A model generated the notes under the pieces. The model did not search any database, was not told the DNA's origin, and saw nothing but the letters and a program-made list of their open reading frames with translations. Shown here piece by piece: positions 42,948 through 54,032 of a DNA stretch of 64,000 nucleotides. Source of the stretch: Pinus tabuliformis. Taxonomy: Eukaryota > Streptophyta > Pinopsida > Pinales > Pinaceae. Position 1 is the first letter of the stretch. Each line of letters starts with the position of its first letter. The stretch covers positions 703,101,519 to 703,165,518 of the forward strand of contig CM062810.1 of NCBI GenBank assembly GCA_031772625.1, written 5' to 3'. The position numbers were made by a program, and so were the translations under genes.

Positions 42948-44045
42948 CTAGAGATTTTGCACAACTACATGAATCCTATGGGCTCTACCCATATCTCTAA
43001 CAGTGGCTTGTTCCTGCTCTGATTGTGCTTCATTCTTCTTTTCAGGGCAATCTCGCTCATAATGAGGTCCTCCACAAGTCCAACATCGATTAGTGGGAGT
43101 AGTTTTCATAAATTTGACCCTTTTATTAGGTGATTCTTGAGTGCAAGCATTACTTTGTTGAAGATGTTTCCTTGGGTTATTTCTTTGGTTCTTAAAAGTA
43201 TAATTCCTTTGAAATCCCTGATGATGTGAACCACCTGACTTATGTCTTACATAGTAGCCTCCCCTTCGAGGAGGTTTCCCATGGAATGATAGATTTGGGG
43301 TTTTATCCCCCCCTTTGTTCCCTAATAATTCTTCCTCGGCTATTATTGCTTGTTGCACTACTTCATGCAACATAGTAGGCCTCAAAATGTGCACCTTTTC
43401 CTTTATAATAGGATTCAATCCATACAAAAACTTGTTTACCTTGAGGGCTTCAGTATTTAGATGGGTAGCATATCTAAGAAACTCCATGGATCGTGTTTTA
43501 TATTCAAGGATTGTCTTAGTTCCTTGCTTAATATCATGGAACTCATTCAATTTCCTCTCCAAGTATTCAACAGAAAGGTACTTTTCTCGAAATTCCTCTT
43601 CAAATCGTTCCCATGTCAAGGTAGACATGGAGTATCCCAATTGGGATTCTAAGTTCCTCCACCTTAATAGTGCACTCTCCTTAAGTTGGTATATAGCCAA
43701 CTTTGCCTTTTGGTTGCTAGAATAATTCCACAACTCAAAACATAGGTGCATGTTTTCCAACCAAGATTTTGCTACCTCCCCTTTGGTGGTACCCTTAAAG
43801 ATAGGAAGCTTAACTTTTTCCAACTCTCTATGTACATCTCCATCAGATGGTATTTCTTGCCTCTCTAATTGAGATGAAGAACCAGGCACTGAAGGATTTC
43901 CCCCAACCCTAATAATCAAGACTTCAGTCATCTTTTGGAAAGATAACATCATATCCCTTACTTCCCTGATGGATATTTTCTCAGATTCTTTATCTTGCGG
44001 AGGTGGAGATGAGACTTCCTTCCTCCTCCTTGATGTTCTCTCCAT
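42948..44045 (-). CDS. gag of the Tekay-like element, 365 aa, open
   Basis: ATG at 44045 (MERTSRRRKEVSSPPPQDKE). Retrotrans_gag domain at about 85-200 (KSWLENMHLCFELWNYSS, ALLRWRNLESQLGY, TWERFEEEFREKYLS, KQGTKTILEY). A basic stretch follows, and a zinc knuckle CWTCGGPHYERDC (321-333, C-X2-C-X3-H-X4-C). The protein would form virus-like particles and bind element RNA. The frame is intact although pol is dead. The shorter frame at 23457-24297 is a relative that is not intact. Plus-strand frames at 43315-43725 are shadows. Confidence 0.9.
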   Translation of the reverse strand: MERTSRRRKEVSSPPPQDKESEKISIREVRDMMLSFQKMTEVLIIRVGGNPSVPGSSSQLERQEIPSDGDVHRELEKVKLPIFKGTTKGEVAKSWLENMHLCFELWNYSSNQKAKLAIYQLKESALLRWRNLESQLGYSMSTLTWERFEEEFREKYLSVEYLERKLNEFHDIKQGTKTILEYKTRSMEFLRYATHLNTEALKVNKFLYGLNPIIKEKVHILRPTMLHEVVQQAIIAEEELLGNKGGDKTPNLSFHGKPPRRGGYYVRHKSGGSHHQGFQRNYTFKNQRNNPRKHLQQSNACTQESPNKRVKFMKTTPTNRCWTCGGPHYERDCPEKKNEAQSEQEQATVRDMGRAHRIHVVVQNL

Positions 44046-44124
44046 GATTACTTAACCTGACCAAGGAAAAATTTAGGTAAGTAAATAAATATCAGCAGGC
44101 AAGCCCTAGGTCCTAGAGTTTTAA

Positions 44125-44139
44125 CCTGCTCTGATACCA
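44125..44139 (-). other. Primer binding site of the Tekay-like element
   Basis: The minus strand reads TGGTATCAGAGCAGG, two bases from the 5' LTR edge (44142). Confidence 0.92.
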
Positions 44140-44141
44140 TA

Positions 44142-47100
44142 TGTTAGGTCCCACCTTAACAACCATCAGTATTATATTAAGGCTGAGTCAAAATGCTATT
44201 TAAGTTTAAGTTTTTAAGACGTAAAAGTTAATGCAAGGTTATATATCTATATTTTTAGTTTTAGATGGTATTATTTACACTACATACTAATTTCTACTAA
44301 CTAACTAACCCATGGTAATATTAAACTTCTCATTAAGGCCACAGGGTCATGGTTCCTCAAGATCCAAAACTTACAACCATAAGTCTTAAAATCACATTTA
44401 AATGATAGAGTCTTTAGTGGAACAAATAATATCAATATTTACAAACCACAATTTCCAATAAGCTAATTGTTCATTCTATTGCAATTAAGAGTGTTTAAGA
44501 GTGACTAATTTGATTTTGTTCTAGATAATATGCCTATGAATTCTTTGGTAAAACAAAGGGAAGAAAAACAAGATAATTCAACTTCTAAAGGAGTGGTTTC
44601 CAATTATTATGAATTCATATGTGAGCTAACAATTACAACATTTCACCTAACCAATTTGCCTTCCATGGATTTTTACTTCAATGGAACCATCCTGCTTATT
44701 CTTTGAGATATCTCCAAAACACCTTGGTTGCAAATCCTAAATTTACTTAGTCATTTTTTAGACAATTCGTAGATGTAATTAGCTACAACCATTGAAGCAT
44801 TATGTCAAACAGTTTGCAAGCATGAAATGTATAGCCCTTGAGGCATTTTTTCAAACACTTACAACCATAACCCTTAAGGCGATTTCACCAAAATTAACTA
44901 ACATGAATCTAAGATTACATAATTTCTTTTTCTTTGTCAGTAATGCCAAGAAGTGAACCTAATACATAAGTAGAACTGTCGTGCATCTTGATGGCTGCAT
45001 ATACAAAAATTTAGGCACATAATGGCTATAAATATTTAAGAATTTTTACAAATAGCTCGCAGCGATGTAGCTACAGCCATTGGGAATTTTGAACAACGGT
45101 TAACAGTCACAAAACAAGCTGCTAACTATTAAACTATCAAACAAGTAGTCACAAGTTTATTAAACTATCAATGTATTAACCATTAATACTTTAAAATAAT
45201 AATTCCAAGTTTATATAATAGACTGATTTCATAAAAAGAGATTACCAGGTAAATCACAGCTACAAAAAGAAGCAGCAAGACAAACCACCAGGCAACAGCA
45301 GCAAATCTGTAAAATATAGAAGATTACAAAACCGGATTCTGAAACTCTGTTTTTTGAAATCAACGTTGGGGCGACATGGCCATAAGGTACCAATACTCCC
45401 TGAAGTTAAAATAAATTGAGACAAAAATTCCCAGAAATGCGATTATTTAAAACCACAACCAAAAACAAATTTATACTATCTCATTTATCCCTTTTGTCAA
45501 ACATATATTCTGAAAACTTATCTACAGCTGTAAAAAGAGAAGGAAACCCCAAATTTGTGCTATTAACATGTTTTCATAAAACTCATGGCAGCCTGAATGC
45601 TTCAGCCATTAAGACATGATGTAAATCAAAGACATGATGTAAATCAACTTGCAATGAAACTATACAAAAAAATCTTACATAAAATACACTACAGTTATTG
45701 CAAAATTCCTTTAGCATTTATTGTGCAGCATTTGATATACATCTAAGTTTCAGTCAACAATCAGATAAGAAAAACCATGTAATGAACTACAAAAAGAAAC
45801 ACAATATAATGTTGCCAACATACCTAGCAGTGAATTTATACAACTCAAAAAATGGGAGTATGCTCCAGCTTCAATGAGAGTATGCTCCAGCTCCAATATC
45901 CTTGCCAACTCATTGTGAACCACCCGGTTTTCCTCCCAACCATATCCAGGAAGAACTCCTCCCCCTAGAACCCCCGAGCTGCAAAAGCTCACAAGCAGTA
46001 CCAAAAGACAACAGTAGAGAGATTTGCAAGGCAAACTAAGGAAGCAAATTTTCACTTCCTCTCAATACCACTCATGGCCAACCTCAATAGCTAGAGGTCT
46101 TAGGATTTTAACAATAATTTCAGATTTATTATGGAAGCAATTGGCTACTCTCCATATCTCTCCCTCTCACTATTTTCCTCAAGTCTCTTCCACTCTTGGC
46201 CTCCTAATACCCAAGTGAGAATACATGAGACTCATATATAGGAGGAGCAACCAATTCTTGTCATAAAGGAGGAGTAATGTGCATGCATTGGATTCCATTT
46301 AGAGGAGTGTAACTTATGCCATTAAGGAGAGGTATGCTTGCCTTAGTTAAGGAGAGTGTAACATATGCATTAAGGAGATCGTAAGAGGAATATTTTATGA
46401 CATATTTTTAATGAGTGAAAAGGAATATGCCATTCTTTGATGAGTGCATAAAATAGAGTATAATGAATTATTTAAGAGAGAGAGAGAGAGTCATGAAGGA
46501 GATGTGTGAATTGATTGAGGAGATAAAATTGACTTGTAATTCCTTTTTAATAATAATATCAGTCTCGTAAAAGATATTAATAATATTGAGTATTCAATCA
46601 GGATTGAACTATTAGGATTGATTAATGATAAGTTAATTCGTTTTTCTTCAACTCTGCTTGATTACCAATTTATGTAAAGTTATTTACTATTTTTGGAAAG
46701 TCGTGCTTGAGATGCTGGACATGACTTTCTATTTTTAGAAAGTCATTCCAGAATTGTAAGGATGAAATTTTATTTAAGGAAATTCATCCACGAGTGGTAT
46801 TTTTATTCTGGAGAATAGGGATTCTGCACCCCTATTTCATGCATCTCCGTGCCTTAGTAGATTGAGGACTCCACACCCTGATCTACTCCAAAGATCCAAG
46901 CTTCCACAACTTGATCTTTTTTAAATATTCAAGACTCCACACCCTAAATATACAAGACTCCACGTCTTTATCTTTCTTGGATTTAGGACTCCACACCCTA
47001 ATTTCCATGCCCTCTCATCTACTATGCTTTGAAACTTTGTGTTTCTCCTTATGGTACCGATTGTGAGCTTTTCCCCATCTGATGGTTCGCTGGTAAGGCC

Positions 47101-47712
47101 TTGTTCAAAGACCTGCACACATTACAATCTCATAGATCAAAGGAATCAAATGAATTTCATAATGAAATTTACTTAATCACATTTTACCCAGAATGGTGCA
47201 TGGCTTCCACAGTCATTTTGGTTTTGAAGAAATGACTTCCATAGTCATTCATAATTGAACATCCTTGTTGGAAAATGACCAGGTACCCTACCACATCCTG
47301 ATTGGTACAATATAAGACATATATAATCACACAAATCATGTATCATCCATAAATCATAATTAACCATCTATTCTGCATAACTGTGAGAATCCATGGGTAT
47401 ATGTGTCTCAATCTTGGATCACCATCCATGTCATACACCTGCTTCATAAATCAGATACAAACAAAAAAAACATATGTATAACATTTTACTTAACCAAAAC
47501 CATCTAATACAGATAATCAATGATGCCACATATAAGAGGAAATATAACTATATAAAACATTTTTCCCAATCCAGTGATCAATCTATCATACATAAACATA
47601 AAAGGAAATATAACTATGTATGTAAAACGTTATTCCTTAATCAAGTGATCAACCTATCATACATATATAACCCTTGATAGGAGTAACAAAACTATACTAA
47701 AAAAATAGGACA
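44142..47712 (-). repeat. Tekay-like 5' LTR (right), intact, 3571 bp
   Basis: On the plus strand TGTTAGGTCCCACC to AAATAGGACA. It matches the three left segments and proves by its continuity that the Tat element and the solo LTR are insertions. It contains a minus-strand TATA-like box (46231-46240), a GA microsatellite (46475-46491) and the ACTCCA(C)ACCCTAA phrases. Confidence 0.93.
46231..46240 (-). promoter_or_regulatory. TATA-like box of the Tekay-like 5' LTR
   Basis: The minus strand reads TATATATGAG after GAGGAGCTCC-like sequence; it would start transcription toward gag. The same site in the left LTR is 37031-37040. Confidence 0.5.
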
Positions 47713-49110
47713 CTAAATCTAAAGTTGAATGAATTAACTGGAAATTTATCTCAGAATTTGTTTAAGTACACTCTGTTTTGAACAGTTGATTATTTCCATG
47801 TTTTCTTCTGATATCCGGATCTGAGAATCCTTAATTGCTCTCCCATCCCAGTTGACCTCTTTCACTTTCTTCATAATCTGGCCTAAGGAACCCTTAATTT
47901 CTCCTTAGATCCGATTGAAAACCACTTCACCATCTAGCCTTGAGATCTGAAGTAACTCTGCTATCTTGCCTTGTAGACAATGTTTTTAGAACTTGATCCA
48001 GTCCTGTTTGCTTGACATTTGACCCCATAGCCCAATGGTAAAAGACACCTCTCTTTTCATCTAAGTAAGTGATCCCACCACCAAATCCAAATCAAAACCC
48101 AAGTACAATCATAACTAGCCTAAAATCAAATAACTAAACAAAGTTAAAACATAAAGAGAGAGCCCTCTTTGAGCATTAGGAAGGCTAGATCCTAATCTCC
48201 AAAGTAGCTTTGTGGTTACCTCCAATCATTTCTTTCTAATCAAATCCAGAGAAATATTGGAGTGATAACATATGCCACTGGATTTTACCACCTACACCAT
48301 GAGGAATTTTCTTGTCTCCTAGTCCCTCAGGATTTACCGCAATCCAACTTGGAACACAATGCCCTAAACTGAAACCCACTCTCCAATATTTACCGCATAT
48401 CCCAAGCCCGGGATTACTAGGCCCAACAGAGAGAAAACCACCTCTTGGCTTTAACGTATATCTTTCCATTCACCAACAAGGATTCCTAGGTCCACGAAGG
48501 CAACACAATCCTGGATTACCACAACCCACGGTCTGGCTCAGGGGTCACTAGGCCAGTGACTTTACCATGATCCACAGTCTGGTTCAGGGACCACTAGGCC
48601 ATGTGCTCTATCATTCGGAGATCCACCCCACTCAACTTCGAATCCATCCGGAAATCCAACTCAACCAAAACATGAGAACCCCATCACACCATGGCTATTC
48701 GGAAATGGCAAGGCTATGATGAAAAACACTGTTACACCTGACAAAACTCATGCCATGATAAAAAAGAACCACATGCAATGCCATGCATGCCAAATATAAC
48801 AAGGAAAATACACATGAAATTCGATACCTGCAATGAAGCCAGTTGTAGTTGCTTGATCCTGCCTTTCCCTGCTTGATCTTTGCTTCCTCTTGCCTTCTTT
48901 GCCTTTCTTGCTCCAATGCCACAATTGCTCCAAGAAAACTCTAGGAGTCCAAGAGTGAGAGAGAGAGAAAGAATAATGAGAGAGCTCCAAAACACAACTG
49001 AAAAAAGGTTACCAACTGATCCTTAGAAGCCTTTTTATGAATGAGGCATCTATTTTCTTCATTTTCTATCATTTTCCTTCAATTTTCTCCTCACATGAAC
49101 TAGTACAAAA
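47713..49110. other. LTR-like sequence, element undefined
   Basis: Phrases (TTTACC.CA/TGATCC, CA.TCTGG.TCA, CACTAGGCC) recur between 48350 and 48600 and resemble 19400-19520. On the minus strand a leader-like stretch (CTCTCTCTCACTCTTGGACT near 48965) and TTCATAAAAAGG (49034) could be an LTR promoter. TAGCCCAATGG at 48028-48038 fits a Pol III A box but no B box is convincing. No pair of LTR ends was found. Confidence 0.35.
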
Positions 49111-49116
49111 TGGCTA

Positions 49117-49563
49117 ATTAATTACTGAAAACGACTAAAATTGTATATAAATGACCATTTTTCAGTCGCTGACCAGTAGTAGATAATTTACAGTATCTTA
49201 TAACACAACCAATTTTTAGTCGTTTTTATCTATGTCATTAATTGGTTGTCTCGATTTTATCGTCTAGTAGTATATTTAGTCATTAATTTAGTCATTAATT
49301 GTCACAATTAATGACCAAATATACAAAAAATTATATTACTATATGATAATCCGAGAAAACCAATTAATGACCAAAATGTTGGTCATGTTATAAGATACTA
49401 TAAATTAGCTACTAATAGTCATATATATGCAAATTTTAGTCATCGTTTCAAACCAATTAATGACCAAAGAAATATGACTACATTTTGGTCGTGTTATAAG
49501 ATACTGTAAATTAGCTACTAATAGTCATATATATGCAAAATTTAGTCATCATTTGTAATCACA
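49117..49563. mobile_element. Inverted-repeat DNA element (MITE-like)
   Basis: GTAGATAATTTACAGTATCTTATAACAC (49179-49206, written here in the + sense) is the reverse complement of 49491-49518 with one mismatch. The outer parts also pair (TTTTAGTCG/TATATACAATTTTAGTC on the left against ATATATGCAAAATTTAGTCA on the right). Inside, the right arm is duplicated (49385-49412 and 49491-49518, period 106). AATTAATGACCAAA and its inverse TTAGTCATTAATT recur, as in subterminal regions of plant CACTA or Mutator-type elements. No transposase is seen nearby. Confidence 0.7.
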
Positions 49564-51746
49564 AATTTATCATTTGCAGTAGTCGATTATTTTTTTTTTG
49601 GTAGTTTCATATTCATTATATTCATTAATTTAGTAGTTTATATTTATTTCATTTACTTTAATTAATAATCATTATAAATGACTAATTTAGTCATATATTC
49701 ATTTTATTTGTGTTCATCATTAATCAATATAAACTACTAATTTAGTAGTTTCAGATTGATTTTATGTGTTCATTATTAATCAACTTAAATTAATTAGTAT
49801 GATTTAAAAAATGTCTTACAATGTGCATGTTCATCTAATATGAAAACGCAAAGTTGCATATGCCAATTACAATACTAAATAATATCAAGGACAACTATAA
49901 ATGATTTCAACCACATAAATTATATTATATGAAATGTTAAAGTATTACAATATAAGTTTCCAACTTAACATTGGTTGGACTACAATTTACCCATGAAATT
50001 ATATATCATCATTTCAAAACATTATCATTGTGTTGTCAAAGCATTGCAGGTGAATTCAACAACTCTGAAGACTTGACCATCAGTCTCTATGTGTGTTTCT
50101 TATGCGGGATATTGGCTCTAAGGGTATCACTAGACCAGTTCTCTTCTCTCTCTCTCTTTCCATTTGTCGCTCCAGTGCTATTTATCTCCTCTTTCTTCAA
50201 TTCCTGCTTCTTACCATCAATATTAAGTTCTTTTTTCTGAAAATAAAGAAGATACAATACAAAGTGTAAGACATGAGAGACAATGAACACTAAATTATAA
50301 ACTAAAGTAGGCTATAAACAGTTTATACGACATATTCCTGGACATCAGCAATGTTAAAGCCATTTTCCCCCATACAAGTAAGAAACTCGAATAAGTTTTT
50401 TTCAGTTGGGCAATAGTGGCCACTATAATGTGGTCAAATGCCCTGTATAAAAAAAAAAAACAAATAAAATGTCAGCATAAAAAAGAACACCCTAGTAACT
50501 TGGTATTAAACCTTCAAGGAAATCTTCAGCACAATCATGTCAACTAAGTTACATGCTAAAAATCTCAAGTTGTAGATAACTTGTGAAAACAAATAATCTG
50601 AGGTGTGATTTTTAATCCTTGTCATTTTATTCGCAACAAAATTTCATTTTATAATGCATGAATTTGGTCAAATATATAAACAACATGTGTTCAAATAACA
50701 ACATGAAAGTAAAACTTTTCTAGTAGCCATGAAAGTCTTTTAACACAAACTAGCTACAAGGATTCCAATCAATATTGTGTAATACTAATTTCATCTTCAA
50801 GCTTTGGTTGTTGTTTAAATGGACACGATACCACGTATTTTCAATCTCATAGTTAAAAGACAAAACAAAATCAAAAGAAACGTCCAAAATACAATCAAAC
50901 AATAAAAAGAGGATATCACGGAATGGACACTATAATTATAAAAATATGTTTACTTGTCCACTGATGTCGTGTTTGGCATTCCTAAAACATTTGTTTGCCC
51001 AAAATAATCATGAGGTGAAATAATCACAACATTAAAAACCATAAGAATCCCTACTAGAAACATTTCTAAAGTCGGTGGCTCGGGTGCCTAAAGCATCTCT
51101 AACAACAAATGAATCATATCCAATACATGCTCTGCATTGTCTCCCCATCCTTTTTCCAATCACATTTCCTATAACCTACCCACAACAAAGTCAAGTAACA
51201 ATCAAACGAAGGCATTGACATTTTTTTTAATCTTTTATATCTATAAAATTTGAATCTGATTTGTTTTAGGAACATATTAATTCATATTTAAAGCGTTCTT
51301 GACATATGTGAATGTGTCAATCAAGTAGGACATCAAAAAAATCGACATCAATGAGGTCCTCAAACAATTTCTACAATATCAATATTTTTCTTATTGTGAT
51401 ATCTTGGGTAGAAAAAAAAACATATCAGCAAAAGAAAAATCCATATATTACTTATGTTCAAAGTCTGTATATGGTGTATTCTTAGGCAACTTTTTAAGAT
51501 GTTCCTCCACCTTTACCAAAGTGAACTATAGCTTGGTTAAAATTTGTATCCTTTCATTCAGCATCAATTTCTGCAAGATAAATGTCATACATTATTCTTT
51601 CCCATTTCTCAACATGCTACATATGATAAATTGAAAGTCACATAAAACCAAGAGCAAACCCTTTTCTAACCAAAAAGAACAAACAAACAGTGCCTCTAAT
51701 AAAACTTCATTTTAATATCAGCAGATGAAAAGGGAGTGGACCATTT
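49564..51746. other. AT-rich intergenic
   Basis: Poly-T at 49590, a CT microsatellite at 50139-50160, poly-A at 50451, and scattered short open frames with no recognisable domain. Nothing else is supported. Confidence 0.45.
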
Positions 51747-52385
51747 TTGCTGCTTGACTTTATCTTTTTTTGTTATGAAAGTGCTCGAGCTTCAAGAACC
51801 AACAAATGTGAGGGAAGTTATAAATGTGAAAAAAAAAATTATGTTGACCTTTGTAAACTTCTTCAAAATGATGTGAATGATGCCATTTTTGGATGTGGTA
51901 AATCTCATAATAAGAAATGGCCACATTGGATGCAGAGATTAAATATAAAAACTTGTGGACGTGGCATGTATTCTAATAAATTACATTGCAATGACTACCA
52001 TGGGTCTTCACGAGTTACATGTCCTCAGTATGTTAGTATTGAAGATGAAAAAGAGATGGCAACGATAAGTATGGGTGGTCCTAGTTTGTATGGTGGATAT
52101 CTTCAAACCAAGGTCGTCATCTTAATGAACTTAGGTTCTGACATGGTAAACCTGGATCTGGTCCTCACCCAATTTCATTCCATCATACTTTGTCAAGACT
52201 CAAGAGGACATAATGGTCCTTCAGCTTATAATAGGGTTTCTTTTGAGGTTATATATAAATCTTATAAAAAGAAAATGGATTTTTGGGCTCCAAGAGATAT
52301 GGATAATTTAAATGATCACAATCATATGTTTTTTTCCCAAGATTCAAATGTAGGGATACATTTTGTGGATTTTACTAATAGATAG
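51747..52385 (+). CDS. Unidentified open frame, 212 codons
   Basis: The frame is open for 639 bases in AT-rich DNA, where stops are expected about every 15-20 codons, so it is probably a piece of a real coding sequence. It begins with TTG, so the true start is unknown; the first ATG in frame is at about 51930. The N-terminal part is rich in Cys/His/Lys (KCEGSYKCEKKNYVDLC, FGCGKSHNKKWPHWMQRL); the rest has no motif I know. It may be a single exon fragment or a transposon-carried gene piece. It ends just before the dead LINE on the opposite strand. Confidence 0.4.
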   Translation: MLLDFIFFCYESARASRTNKCEGSYKCEKKNYVDLCKLLQNDVNDAIFGCGKSHNKKWPHWMQRLNIKTCGRGMYSNKLHCNDYHGSSRVTCPQYVSIEDEKEMATISMGGPSLYGGYLQTKVVILMNLGSDMVNLDLVLTQFHSIILCQDSRGHNGPSAYNRVSFEVIYKSYKKKMDFWAPRDMDNLNDHNHMFFSQDSNVGIHFVDFTNR

Positions 52386-52439
52386 AATGAAATAAGTAAT
52401 CCATGAGGAGGATTTACTGGTCATTGTGATTAGGGAAAT

Positions 52440-53248
52440 ACTCAAAGATAATAAGACTCATGAATTATGATGTGATTTTCATTGAAGACTCTTCTCATAA
52501 ACCTGTTATGGATCACAGAAGCCTTAATTCAACAAGACTATTTAGGTTCAAATCAAAGATGATGTTGATTCTTGTAGCTCCTCAATTGTTGGTAGTTTTT
52601 AAGGTATGAATTTCGGTTCTTCAAGGGTATGTTCCTTCAACTTAATTGCATCTACCTTGGTCCTATCACCCAAAAGCAAAACATAATCAACAAACAATAA
52701 ATATGTTAGGTTTAGGGCTCTTCCTATTTGCATAGTTGTCAAGCTTATATTTCTTTTTTACTATGTTATAGCTCTGTTGAGACCACCTACTCTACAGTAA
52801 AAAATAGCAGAGGATCCATTAGTCATACCTACCCATGGTCTCGTGTAGGCATGATAGAAGAATAGGCTGAGCCATTAATTAGAATTGCAAATATATTGAG
52901 GAAAGACAATTCATTATCTAGTTAACCAAGTGCACATTGAACCCTATATGGATGAGTAGCCCTAAATAAAGCCAGATTTTTATATCATGTGCCTTGGAAA
53001 TATAAACTCACTAACATTGTTTGTAATTTCTTGGTTTGAAGTTATAAATTTATTCTTGGGCTACTTATATTTCGTAATGGATTTGTTTCCCAAGAAGGAT
53101 GCCAAATTGTTCTAAGGACATGGAATCAGCTTAGTGACTTTTGAACCTACATGTAATAATTTTTGCAATGATTTTGTAGATGCAATTACATAGTGATATG
53201 GGTCTGAAATCATCAAAAGTTTCATTCTTGCCTAATTTTTGGGATTAA
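52440..53248 (-). pseudogene. LINE reverse transcriptase, part 2, degenerate
   Basis: The minus-strand frame near 53160-53225 reads FDDFRPISLCNCIYKIIAKI, a hallmark of plant L1-type LINE RT (template-binding region). A piece AGFYH-equivalent is lost, and LFVDYVLLLGDRTKVDAIK (about 52655-52705) stands where the F-A-D-D active box should be; the second Asp is replaced. Many stops. It is interrupted at 53248 by an LTR element and continues at 57588. Confidence 0.75.
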
Positions 53249-53618
53249 TGTAGAATATTAAACAAAATTAACACATGAAAAAATACCAGAGACATAGAAA
53301 TGGTGAAAAAGGCCTCAGCCTTATTTTATTCCTCTCATAATGCAATGTACAAATAATGATAATAGTACAAATAAATACATGAGGAAGTTTGTCTCAAGAT
53401 AGTAGGTCTATCTTAGACACTATAGTTGAGCAAATATCTCAACCAAACACTAATCTAGGAGCCTAACTAGTCTCAACCAACTAGGCCTAAACTGACTCCT
53501 AACCATGAGGAACAAACTCAATCTAGAAAGGTAGAATTAAATCCAACTTTCTTGATTTTAATTAATTTAATTGTTTTGGACTTATAATTGTTTTCATCAC
53601 ATGAGAGTGAGGCTAACA
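53249..53618 (-). repeat. 3' LTR of the non-autonomous element
   Basis: 370 bases; matches the right copy at about 95% by eye and lacks about 12 bases (GGAGAGAATCTC) present there. Confidence 0.93.
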
Positions 53619-53632
53619 TTCCCCCCCCCAAT
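53619..53632 (-). other. Polypurine tract of the non-autonomous element
   Basis: The minus strand reads TTGGGGGGGGGAA immediately before the 3' LTR. Confidence 0.8.
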
Positions 53633-54032
53633 GATAAGTCCAAAATAAGAACTAGGAACCATCTTCCAAGTTCTCATGCTGAAACCGTTGATCCTCAAAA
53701 ATGCTGCCTGAAAAACTGGAAAAGATGGATGCCGAAAAACTCCAATCTAAAGAGAAATTGAATCAGCTGCAAGTCTGATACATCTCTTGAAAACTCCATC
53801 AGGTGCTAAGCTGCAAAAGGATCCATATGTCCTTTTCTTTAAATCAACATCCTTTTTCCACTGACAAAATTTTGATGACGCCCACTAGCAAATTTGCTTG
53901 TCCACTGACAAAATATTGAGAACGCCCACTAGCGAATTTGTTGATGTTGAAACTACTCACTGTTGTTTGTTGAAAACTACTCACTGGTTGCTTTGAGGAA
54001 GATGATGACTTCCCACTGGCTACTTGATGTTA

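Larger units (their letters stand above)
24394..47712 (-). mobile_element. Tekay/Del-like gypsy chromovirus, complete span
   Basis: Minus strand: 5' LTR 44142-47712, PBS 44125-44139, gag 44045-42948, protease, RT, RNase H, integrase, chromodomain, PPT 39610-39630, then a 3' LTR split over 24394-24915, 35481-38117 and 39186-39609. Long LTRs (3571 bp), an iMet PBS, a single-knuckle gag and an integrase ending in a chromodomain fit the Tekay/Del group. Beyond the 3' LTR a second PBS and gag follow, so neighbouring copies share an LTR. That arrangement usually comes from unequal recombination between LTRs. Confidence 0.88.

Noticed and set aside
43315-43725. Plus-strand open frame of 136 codons (and 23566-23973, a similar one)
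   Set aside because: Both are antisense shadows of the gag gene on the minus strand; their similarity to each other only reflects the two gag copies.
48028-48038. TAGCCCAATGG as a tRNA or SINE A box
   Set aside because: No convincing B box or tRNA fold follows.
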